Assembly: GCA_031256825.1 (NCBI GenBank)
Contig: JAIRPV010000004.1
Location: 17,402 to 81,401 of the forward strand
From: Oscillospiraceae bacterium
GTDB taxonomy: Bacteria > Bacillota > Clostridia > Oscillospirales > Acutalibacteraceae
Length of the DNA stretch: 64,000 nucleotides
Direction: 5' to 3'
Made by a program: the position numbers and the translations under genes. A model generated the notes under the pieces. That model saw only the letters and a list, made by a program, of their open reading frames with translations, had not been told where the DNA came from and did not search any database. Numbering within the stretch: the first letter of the stretch is position 1; every line of letters starts with the position of its first letter. Below, in pieces: positions 57,539 to 64,000 of this stretch.

Positions 57539-58774
57539 ATGAAAAAATTAATCTGTATCTGCCTGCTCCTGGCCCTGCTGCTCCCTGCCGCCGCCTGCGG
57601 CGCGCAAGCCCCCGGCGCTGCGGAATCCGTGCCGGCAACCGAGCCGCCGAACGCCACAACTTCCGCAAAGTGGGCGCTTTCGGGGTTCAACACCTTCAGC
57701 GAAGAACGCCCTGCGGAAGAGGGCGGCACCGGCGACACGCTGCAAATCGGAGAAACGCCCGGCGGCCAAACGGTATTTGCCCTGCTGCGCATGGATTTGG
57801 GCGCCGAATGGCTGGCGAATGAGTTAACGGATGCGGCGCTGTTTCTCAAGCCAACCGGCACGCACGCGCCGGAGCAGCTGCGCGTCAGGCTTTTGACTGG
57901 CGGCTGGGATATCTATTTTACCCCGCGCAGCGAAGTGGAGGCGCTGATGGCGGAAGAAACTGTGATTGTGCCTGTTTTTGCGGAAACAGACGGTTGGCTC
58001 CGGATCCCTCTGACCGGGCAGGTGAAAACATGGCTGGCCGGCGGCCTGCAAAACAACGGCCTGGCCCTGTTCGGCAACGCCGACGGCGCGCTTGATACGT
58101 TCGCTTCCGATGAAGAAAACGCCCCCTATCTGCTGGCAAGCGGCGTGACCCGGGAGCGGGCGCTGGGCTATGGCAAATTCAGCTACAAAGAAATGCGAAC
58201 CACAGGCGTCGAAACCCCCGTCGGCAACTGCCTCTCTTATGCCCTGCGGGACGAAAACGTCATCGAAGGGGAGCACTTGCAGTCCAACAGCGCCGAGATG
58301 GCGCGGGTCTACGGCGAAGGCGGGCTGAACGCGCTGGCCGACTATTACGCGCGGCTTGTGGCAAACTATGTGGAAGCGCACAAAACCGGCCTGCAAATTT
58401 CCGGATTCCGGCAAATCGACAGCTTTGACGCCGCGATTGACCCGGCGAAGGAATATCGCATTGCCATGCGGCTGGGCGTAACAGACGGGGAAGACGCGGT
58501 TGATTTCAACGACGAGCGCGCCTTCGATTATCATTTTTGGACGCAGCTGAGCGACGGGCAATGGGCGCAAAAATTCCCCACCGGCGATTCGCAGATCGTC
58601 TCCTGCACCGGCCCCGGCATTTCGCCCGGCAAGTTCCCGTGGCACTCCTCCTACCTTTGGACGCCAAAAAGCCGGGATTATTACAACAGCAAAACTGTTT
58701 ATTTCGCGGTGGCAAAAGATACCGATGAATTCACAAGGCACAGGGAAGATGGTTCGCAGAGCAATCAAGCGTGA
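57539..58774 (+). CDS. Lipoprotein with DNRLRE-like domain
   Basis: The 411-residue protein has a lipoprotein signal with the lipobox LPAAAC (Cys 20). The first half (about 40-200) has the layout of DNRLRE/CBM96-type domains: AEWLANELTDAALFLKPTG, LTGQVKTWLAGGLQNNGLALFG. The second half (about 215-400) is unrecognised but has peptidase- or amidase-like spacing (PVGNCLSYALR, ALADYYARLVANYVEAHK, WHSSYLWTPKS). The last ten residues (DGSQSNQA) fall in the 217-bp repeat. AAGGAG precedes the ATG. Confidence 0.75.
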   Translation: MKKLICICLLLALLLPAAACGAQAPGAAESVPATEPPNATTSAKWALSGFNTFSEERPAEEGGTGDTLQIGETPGGQTVFALLRMDLGAEWLANELTDAALFLKPTGTHAPEQLRVRLLTGGWDIYFTPRSEVEALMAEETVIVPVFAETDGWLRIPLTGQVKTWLAGGLQNNGLALFGNADGALDTFASDEENAPYLLASGVTRERALGYGKFSYKEMRTTGVETPVGNCLSYALRDENVIEGEHLQSNSAEMARVYGEGGLNALADYYARLVANYVEAHKTGLQISGFRQIDSFDAAIDPAKEYRIAMRLGVTDGEDAVDFNDERAFDYHFWTQLSDGQWAQKFPTGDSQIVSCTGPGISPGKFPWHSSYLWTPKSRDYYNSKTVYFAVAKDTDEFTRHREDGSQSNQA

Positions 58775-59194
58775 CAAATCGCCGCCGCAAATGTGAGATC
58801 AAAAAAGCTCACTCTGCGGCGCTTTTTTTCAATAGTTCGGAATTTCGGAATGGCGAACCGTTTTTTGACCCCTTCGCGGAGCCAAATTCCGATATTTCGG
58901 AATTTCGGAATATCGAAAACAGCCGCCGCAAGCGTGATAAATAACCACAAAACATGCGGCGAAGATCTCTTCGCAGAGCAACCAAGCGTGACAAATCGCC
59001 GCCGCAAATGTGAGATCAAAACGGCTCGCGCTGCGGCGCTCTTTTTCAATAGTTCGGAATTTCGGAATGGCGAACCGTTTTTTGACCCCTTCGCGGAGCC
59101 AAATTCCAATATTCCGGAATTTCGGAATATCGAAAACAGCCGCCACAAGCGTGATAAACAACCACAAAACATGCGGCGAAGATCTCTTCGCAGA
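58745..59194. repeat. Two tandem 217-bp repeats with TTCGGAATTTCGGAA motifs
   Basis: Copies run about 58745-58960 and 58961-59177, plus a 17-base third start. Each contains GTTCGGAATTTCGGAATGGCG, several related palindromes, an A-run/T-run hairpin (AAAAAAGC...GCTTTTTT in copy 1) and a terminal dyad GCGAAGATCTCTTCGC. The motif ATAGTTCG(A/G)AATTTCGGAATGGCG is shared with the complement of the 6654-7000 repeats. The first copy begins inside the upstream gene. Confidence 0.93.
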
Positions 59195-59198
59195 ATTG

Positions 59199-60104
59199 TC
59201 AAGAGGCGGCCTCCCGTTTTTTCGGCCGGAGCTGCGACAGCAAAATCCCCGCAAGCATCAGCCCGCCGCCAAGATAACCCTTCCAACCCAGGCGCTCGCC
59301 GAGCAGAAAAAAGCCGCCGATGGCCGCGAACAGGCCCTCCATCGAAAAAATAATGGCGCAGCTGGTGGGTTCCACGCGGCGCTGGCTCACGGTTTGAAGG
59401 GTATAGGCCACGCCGACCGAAAGCAGCCCGCCGTAGAGCAGCGGGGTTAGCCCCGCGCGCAGCGCGTGCCAGGTTGGCTGCTCAAACAGCAGCGCGGCGG
59501 CGCTGCTGAGCAGGCCGCACACCAAAAATTGCACGACAGAAAAGCGCAGGGGCCGCAGCTTCGGCATAAAAGCGTCGAGCAAAAGAATGTGCAGCGTCCA
59601 AAAAACCGCGCCGATCACCAAAAAAATGTCGCCCGGTTCCACGCGGCCAAAGCCGTTGGGCGCGCTGAGGAAATACAGGCCGCCAAAGGCGAACACCGCC
59701 CCTATGCCGGTCAGCAGCGAGGGGCGTTTGCCCAAAAAGATACTGACAATCGGCACCAGAACGGTATACAGCCCTGTGATAAACCCGGACTTGCCCGCCG
59801 AACCCGTAAACTCAATGCCATATTGTTGCAGGGTGCTCGCGGCGAACAGCACCACGCCGCAAACGGCGCCGCAGCGCCATGTTCGGCGGCGCTCTTCTTT
59901 GGATGCGCGCTTGCGCTCAAAAAGAAAAACCATGGGCAGCAGCGACAGCGCGCCCATCAAAAAGCGCGCGCCGCCAAAGGTAAGGCTGCCCATAAATTCC
60001 ACGCCCCGCACCTGCGCCACGAAGGCAAAGCCCCAAATCATGGCGGCAAGCAGCAGGGCGAAGGTATAAACCGGGTGGTGCGGACGATGTTGGTGATGTT
60101 GCAT
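59199..60104 (-). CDS. EamA/DMT-family transporter
   Basis: The 301-residue membrane protein has ten hydrophobic segments arranged as two EamA repeats. The start is the ATG at 60104 (MQHHQHRPHH), after AGGAG. Typical features are AAMIWGFAFVAQ at the start and TSCAIIFSMEGLFAAIGGFFLLGERLG in the second repeat. It probably exports or imports a metabolite; the substrate is unknown. It follows purC by 11 bases. Confidence 0.88.
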   Translation of the reverse strand: MQHHQHRPHHPVYTFALLLAAMIWGFAFVAQVRGVEFMGSLTFGGARFLMGALSLLPMVFLFERKRASKEERRRTWRCGAVCGVVLFAASTLQQYGIEFTGSAGKSGFITGLYTVLVPIVSIFLGKRPSLLTGIGAVFAFGGLYFLSAPNGFGRVEPGDIFLVIGAVFWTLHILLLDAFMPKLRPLRFSVVQFLVCGLLSSAAALLFEQPTWHALRAGLTPLLYGGLLSVGVAYTLQTVSQRRVEPTSCAIIFSMEGLFAAIGGFFLLGERLGWKGYLGGGLMLAGILLSQLRPKKREAAS

Positions 60105-60114
60105 GATTCTCCTG

Positions 60115-60972
60115 TTAGGCAAACGCCTTGCCTGTGAGCAATTCGTATGCCTCCACATATTTCGCGCGGGTTCGGGCGATCACTTCGGGAGGGAGCGCTG
60201 CGGGGGCCTTGCCGCGCAGACCGTTTTCGGTGAGCCAGTCGCGCAGATATTGTTTGTCGAAGCTTTGCTGGCCCCGGCCAACTTCGTAGCCTTCCAGCGG
60301 CCAGAAGCGGCTGCTGTCGGGCGTGAGGACTTCGTCGGCCAAAACCAGGGCGCCTGATTCGTCCAGGCCGAACTCAAACTTTGTGTCGGCCAGAATGATC
60401 CCCCGGCTCAGGGCGTAGCGCGCGCATTTTTTGTAGATGGCAATGGTGACAGCGCGCACGCGCTCGGCCAAATCGCCGCCCAACAGTTCGGCGGCGCGCT
60501 CGAACGAAACATTTTCGTCGTGCTGCCCCATCGCGGCTTTGGTGGATGGCGTAAACAGCGGCTCCGGGAATTTTTCGCTCTCGCGCATACCTGCGGGCAA
60601 AGGCGCGCCGCAGATGGTTCCCGTGCGCTGGTAGTCGGCCCAGCCGGAGCCTGTGATGTATCCGCGCACGATGCACTCGATCGGCAACATCTTCAGCTTC
60701 TTTACGAGGATGCTGCGGCCCTCAAATTCCGCCGTCTGAAATTCCGCCGGAAAATCGGGCAGTTCCGTGGCAATCATATGGTTGGGCACAAGATCGGCAA
60801 CATAACGCGTCCAAAAAATAGACATCTGGTTGAGTATTTTCCCTTTGTCGGGCACGGGCTCGGGCATAATCACGTCGTAGGCGGAAATGCGGTCGCTGAC
60901 GGCGATCAGGAGCTTGTCCTGCCCTATCTCATAGATTTCGCGGACTTTTCCGCTGGCAATGGGCTGTGGCAT
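60115..60972 (-). CDS. purC: Phosphoribosylaminoimidazole-succinocarboxamide synthase
   Basis: PurC joins CAIR and aspartate to give SAICAR in purine synthesis. The start is the ATG at 60972 (MPQPIASGKV) after AAAGGAG, 285 residues, of the longer type. Motifs: GKVREIYEIGQDKLLIAVSDRIS, ECIVRGYITGSGW, LADTKFEFG and EVLTPDSSRFWP. It lies 18 bases after the ABC ATPase gene, in line with an amino-acid transporter. Confidence 0.95.
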   Translation of the reverse strand: MPQPIASGKVREIYEIGQDKLLIAVSDRISAYDVIMPEPVPDKGKILNQMSIFWTRYVADLVPNHMIATELPDFPAEFQTAEFEGRSILVKKLKMLPIECIVRGYITGSGWADYQRTGTICGAPLPAGMRESEKFPEPLFTPSTKAAMGQHDENVSFERAAELLGGDLAERVRAVTIAIYKKCARYALSRGIILADTKFEFGLDESGALVLADEVLTPDSSRFWPLEGYEVGRGQQSFDKQYLRDWLTENGLRGKAPAALPPEVIARTRAKYVEAYELLTGKAFA

Positions 60973-60989
60973 CGTAACTCTCCTTTGGT

Positions 60990-61748
60990 TTATAAAACAC
61001 TGTTTAAAAATTGCCGCGTGCGCGGGTTTTGGGGGTTGCCCAGCAGCTGCGCCGGGGGGCCTTCCTCGGCAATCTGGCCGTCGCACATAAAAATAACGCG
61101 GTTGGCCGCCTCGCGCGCGAAACCAATTTCGTGAGTGACCACGAGCATGGTCATGCCGCTGCGGGCAAGGTCTTTCATCACGGCAAGCACCCCGCCCACC
61201 AGCTCCGGATCCAGCGCGGAGGTTGGCTCGTCGAAGAGCATAATGCGCGGTTCCATGGCAAGCGCCCGGGCGATGGCCACGCGCTGCTGCTGCCCGCCGG
61301 AAAGCTTTGCCGGGTAGGCTTCGGCTTTGTCGTTCAGCCCCACTTGATCGAGCAGCCCGCGGGCCTTTTCTTCGGCCTCGTTTTTGGGGGTTCTTTTCAC
61401 TTTCACCTGCGCCAGCACAAGATTTTCCAGAACAGTTTTGTGCGGAAACAGATTGAACGACTGGAAGACCATGCCGGTTTCGAGCAGCATGGCCTTGCGC
61501 TGAACCGAAGGCGGAGCCGAAACAAGCTTGCCCTCTTCTCTGTGGAGAAAAAGTGTGTCGTCGATATAAATTTTGCCGGAATGAACGCTTTCCAGCCCGT
61601 TGAGCGCGCGCAGCAACGTGCTTTTGCCCGCGCCCGAAGGCCCGATAATACAGACCACTTCGCCCTGATCGACGGTCAGGTTGATGTCTTGCAAAACATG
61701 CAGCGCGCCAAAATGCTTGTTCAGATATTCCGTGCGGATGATGGACAT
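60990..61748 (-). CDS. Polar amino-acid ABC transporter ATPase
   Basis: The 252-residue ATPase has Walker [13 protein letters not shown]-loop [12 protein letters not shown], signature [15 protein letters not shown], Walker [14 protein letters not shown] and the switch His in VTHEIGFA. It belongs to the GlnQ/HisP group. It lies 20 bases after the permease. Between residues 70 and 85 there is an insertion ([18 protein letters not shown]) longer than usual. Confidence 0.94.
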   Translation of the reverse strand: MSIIRTEYLNKHFGALHVLQDINLTVDQGEVVCIIGPSGAGKSTLLRALNGLESVHSGKIYIDDTLFLHREEGKLVSAPPSVQRKAMLLETGMVFQSFNLFPHKTVLENLVLAQVKVKRTPKNEAEEKARGLLDQVGLNDKAEAYPAKLSGGQQQRVAIARALAMEPRIMLFDEPTSALDPELVGGVLAVMKDLARSGMTMLVVTHEIGFAREAANRVIFMCDGQIAEEGPPAQLLGNPQNPRTRQFLNSVL

Positions 61749-61768
61749 AATCCTACAACTCCTATCAG

Positions 61769-62491
61769 CTATTCTTTCGCCGAAAGCCTTTTTTCAAGGC
61801 GGTTGAACACGATGGTGAAGAAGGCTGTCATCACCAGGTACACAACCATGGCGGGGATATAGACCAGAGAACTCGCCCGGTTCGAGGCAATGATTTTTGT
61901 TTGGTAGGTCAGATCCGTCATGGCGATGAGCGCCACAAGCGACGTATCTTTGAGCACCATAACAAACTCGTTGCACACGGGCGGGATCATACGGCGATAG
62001 GCCTGCGGGATGACAATCATGCGCATGGTCTGCCCGTAGCTGAAGCCCAGCGCGTGGGAAGCCTCGAGCTGCCCCTTTGGGATGGACTGAATTGCCGCCC
62101 GGATGATTTCCGCCAGATACGCCGCCACGTTCAGGCTGAAGGCGATATAGGCCGCCCAAAAGCGTTCGCGGAACGCCAGCGCCGGGATATAGCGGGGCAG
62201 AACATAATAAATGAAAAACAGCTGCATCAGCAGCGGCGTGCCCCGGAAGAAGAACACATAAGCGCTGGATATGCCGCGCACCAGAGCCGAAGCCGCCTTG
62301 CGCAAAAGATTCAGGCCGCGCGAGCCGCTTGGGCTATGTACCCGCGAAATCTTCCCCAGCGCCAAAAACACGCTGAGCGCCAGCGCCGTTGTCACAGCGG
62401 TGGCCGTGAGCAAAATCGTGTTGCCCGAGGCCTTGATGAGCGCCGGCATCCAGCCGATGATCTGCCGGAATGCCTGTTGGAATGCTTCCAT
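61769..62491 (-). CDS. Polar amino-acid ABC transporter permease
   Basis: The 240-residue protein has about five membrane segments and the family EAA-type loop [28 protein letters not shown]. The start of the membrane part reads [19 protein letters not shown]. It pairs with the ATPase and the binding protein. A hairpin at 62506-62571 lies in the gap to the binding-protein gene. Confidence 0.93.
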   Translation of the reverse strand: MEAFQQAFRQIIGWMPALIKASGNTILLTATAVTTALALSVFLALGKISRVHSPSGSRGLNLLRKAASALVRGISSAYVFFFRGTPLLMQLFFIYYVLPRYIPALAFRERFWAAYIAFSLNVAAYLAEIIRAAIQSIPKGQLEASHALGFSYGQTMRMIVIPQAYRRMIPPVCNEFVMVLKDTSLVALIAMTDLTYQTKIIASNRASSLVYIPAMVVYLVMTAFFTIVFNRLEKRLSAKE

Positions 62492-62505
62492 GAAAACCCC
62501 TTTCC

Positions 62506-62571
62506 AGGAATCAGGCGGTCAGAAGACAGGAGGCAGAACGGGGCTTGCCCAGGCTCTGCCTCCGGATTCCT
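62506..62571. repeat. Nested hairpin between binding-protein and permease genes
   Basis: Outer AGGAATC/GATTCCT and inner GGAGGCAGA/TCTGCCTCC can form one long stem. The unit resembles the GGAGGCAGG arm of the 48670-49057 repeat. It could stabilise the upstream binding-protein message relative to the permease, or just be another repeat copy. Confidence 0.6.
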
Positions 62572-62581
62572 TGCCTGTTGT

Positions 62582-63436
62582 CTAGTCCAGCGATGGGATG
62601 ACTGGCTCTTCGGTCACTTCGCGCAGCCCCGAGGTGAAATCTTCGCCAAAATTCTTGACGGCAATCAGTTCCATGGTACCGTTATAGTTGAGGGTATCCA
62701 CGGCGGCCTCAACGGCGGCGGCCAGTTTATCGTTGCCTTTGGCAATGCAGATGGCCATGGGTTCCGGCTCGTCGCTCAGGTAAGTGCGCACAAATTTTTT
62801 GGCGTTGTCGCCCTGCAAGTAGTAGGCCGCAACAACAGAATCCACAAAAACGGCGTCCGCGCGATCGAGCAGCAGGTCGTCGAAGCACGACGTTACCTTT
62901 TCGTAGGGGAAAATCTCAATTTTTGCGCCGTTGGCAACCATCTCCTCCAGGATATCGGCGGAGGTGGTGGCGGTCTGCACGGCAACGCGTTTGCCCTCAA
63001 ATTTCGACGGATCGTTGATTGCCTCGTCGGCGCCCGGCCGGGTGATAATGGCCTGCGCATTGGAGACATAGGGCTTTGTCAGGATGTACTTTTCCTGCCG
63101 ATCGGGGGTGATGCTCACGGCGGACATGATCATGTCGTATTGCCCCTGTTCCAGCCCGGCGAAGATGCCATCCCACGCCGTGTTGACAAACTTGACCTCC
63201 AGGCCCAGCAGATCGCCGATGGCCTTGCCGACGTCGATGTCGAAGCCAATGTAGTCCAGGCCGTTATCCGTGGTGTATTCCATGGGCGGATAACCGATTT
63301 CGCTGCCGATGGTGAGCACGCCGGGCGTGATAAGGGCGGAGGCGGGTTTGTCCTTTTTTGCCGGGCCGCAGCCGGCAAACAGCAGCAGGACAAGAACGGC
63401 GGCGCACAGCAGCGCCAGGGCGCGTTTTGTTTTCAT
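62582..63436 (-). CDS. Amino-acid ABC transporter substrate-binding lipoprotein
   Basis: The start is the ATG at 63436 (MKTKRALALL) after GGAGGG; 284 residues. The lipobox LLFAGC places Cys at 23, then the two-lobe type 3 periplasmic-binding fold begins TIGSEIGYPPMEYT. The motif GFDIDVGKAIGDLLGLEVKFVNTAWDGIFAGL is typical of glutamine/polar amino-acid receptors. A consensus promoter lies at 63501-63529. First gene of the operon. Confidence 0.94.
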   Translation of the reverse strand: MKTKRALALLCAAVLVLLLFAGCGPAKKDKPASALITPGVLTIGSEIGYPPMEYTTDNGLDYIGFDIDVGKAIGDLLGLEVKFVNTAWDGIFAGLEQGQYDMIMSAVSITPDRQEKYILTKPYVSNAQAIITRPGADEAINDPSKFEGKRVAVQTATTSADILEEMVANGAKIEIFPYEKVTSCFDDLLLDRADAVFVDSVVAAYYLQGDNAKKFVRTYLSDEPEPMAICIAKGNDKLAAAVEAAVDTLNYNGTMELIAVKNFGEDFTSGLREVTEEPVIPSLD

Positions 63437-63500
63437 GAATAATCCCTCCGTTATCATAATCATTCGCCGCACAGGGTTCCCTGCTGCGGCCAATATAAAT

Positions 63501-63529
63501 ATTTTACAAAATTTGAAGGGATTTGTCAA
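63501..63529 (-). promoter_or_regulatory. Promoter of the amino-acid ABC operon
   Basis: TTGACA and TAAAAT on the minus strand are spaced by 17 bases. Confidence 0.8.
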
Positions 63530-63668
63530 TGCGTTTCGGAAAGATTCTTGAACTTTTCTTGCAAATCGGGTAAAAATAGATCCCCTGCGCAATTTCCGGC
63601 ATTCTCCAAGAGGAAGCCCGGGGGGTTCATCGACTAAAGAGCATCCCACAGAAACGGAGGTTATCCAC

Positions 63669-63842
63669 ATGAAAAAAATCCCTGTTCTGCTGCTGATTCT
63701 GTGCTGTTTCACAGCGGCTGCGCTCACATCCTGCGCCGACGCGGGCGCGGCGCCCGCCCCCTCCCCGCCCGCTGTTACGACGGCGGAAAGCGAATGGCCG
63801 CAAACTGCAACAAATTTCCATCCGGCGCCCCATTTTTCTTAA
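63669..63842 (+). CDS. Short lipoprotein (57 aa), perhaps a truncated gene
   Basis: An ORF missed by the track. It has CGGAGG, ATG at 63669, a signal with lipobox ALTSC (Cys 22), and then a Pro/Ala/Thr-rich tail to residue 57. A mature domain is missing, so it is either a true small lipoprotein or the N-terminal remnant of a longer one, with the 79-bp array starting 40 bases later. Confidence 0.5.
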   Translation: MKKIPVLLLILCCFTAAALTSCADAGAAPAPSPPAVTTAESEWPQTATNFHPAPHFS

Positions 63843-63883
63843 AAATGTAACAAAATTGTGACTGGACTTCAGTGGCTTATTAT

Positions 63884-64000
63884 GGTATAATAAGTACAGT
63901 AGCTGTGGCGAGGGATATCTTTGCAAAGCAATTGCCAATGACGAACTGCTCACCGCAGGTGTGGTATAATAAGCACAGTAGCTGTGGCGAGGGATATCTT
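63884..64000 (+). repeat. Second 79-bp extended -10 array, continuing past the window
   Basis: TATAAT boxes at 63886 and 63965 are 79 bases apart, each preceded by TGG. The body CTGTGGCGAGGGAT...TTGCCAATGACGAAC...CTCACCGCAGGTGTGG is nearly identical to the array at 34049-34214. The second unit is cut by the window edge. Confidence 0.9.

Overview
The window looks like chromosome from a GC-rich, endospore-forming anaerobe of the Firmicutes (Clostridia; an Oscillospirales-type lineage is my inference). The reasons are a complete spoIIIA operon (AA to AH), spoVAC-spoVAD, AGGAGG-type ribosome binding sites before most genes, TTGACA-17-TATAAT promoters, a tryptophan T-box, SecG and SecA, and EFR1-type ferredoxins. 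I see no rRNA, no tRNA, no CRISPR array and no recognisable transposase or phage gene.

Layout. 1-810: a truncated hypothetical gene, a promoter-plus-hairpin leader and an unlisted 50-residue cysteine-rich ORF. 813-2909: large-subunit catalase. 2984-8465 (minus): spoIIIAH-AA, with repetitive DNA inserted at two junctions. 8.7-14.6 kb (plus): a GPH sugar symporter coupled to a phosphoesterase, secG, a B12-binding radical SAM protein and a DUF4874/DUF4832 protein. 14.6-20.8 kb: a cysteine-rich coat-like protein, a clan-A-like glycosidase, small peptides, a RodA/FtsW protein, a FAD oxidoreductase and MetA. 21-33.9 kb (mostly minus): T-box-controlled trpB2, an ECF sigma factor with a fused C-terminal domain, secA, a secreted protein, dCMP deaminase, exonuclease III, GtrA, PduL, purB, pth and a stand-alone GlmU acetyltransferase domain. 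34-38.2 kb (plus): a tandem 79-bp promoter-like array, gatA, hisH, spoVAC, spoVAD and a small membrane protein. 38.2-39.8 kb (minus): two envelope proteins. 39.9-48.7 kb (plus): an Xre regulator with two EFR1 ferredoxins, a DivIVA-like protein, a SipW-like protein lacking its catalytic residues with a partner, pyridoxal kinase with an ECF S-component, and uvrC. 48.7-55 kb: a minisatellite with inverted ends, mnmA, nifS-iscU, rpsO and pnp. 55-59 kb: a cell-wall-anchored repeat protein and a lipoprotein. 59-63.4 kb (minus): an amino-acid ABC transporter in line with purC and an EamA transporter. The window ends in a second 79-bp array.

How the genes work together. SpoIIIA proteins form the mother-cell to forespore channel, and SpoVA proteins move dipicolinate. 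NifS, IscU and MnmA form a sulfur-transfer group for Fe-S clusters and tRNA thiolation. RpsO and Pnp are the usual translation and RNA-decay pair. MetA, TrpB2, PurB and PurC are scattered biosynthetic genes.

The most unusual content is the repetitive DNA. There are 79-bp tandem units carrying an extended -10 and a conserved foldable body at two loci, a TTCCGAAATTTCGG-containing family at two loci, and CTCCCTA-like minisatellites at two loci. Several of these lie inside operons or supply the 3' ends of genes. The catalytically dead SipW-like gene and its TTGA-overlapping partner are the most interesting protein-level observation.
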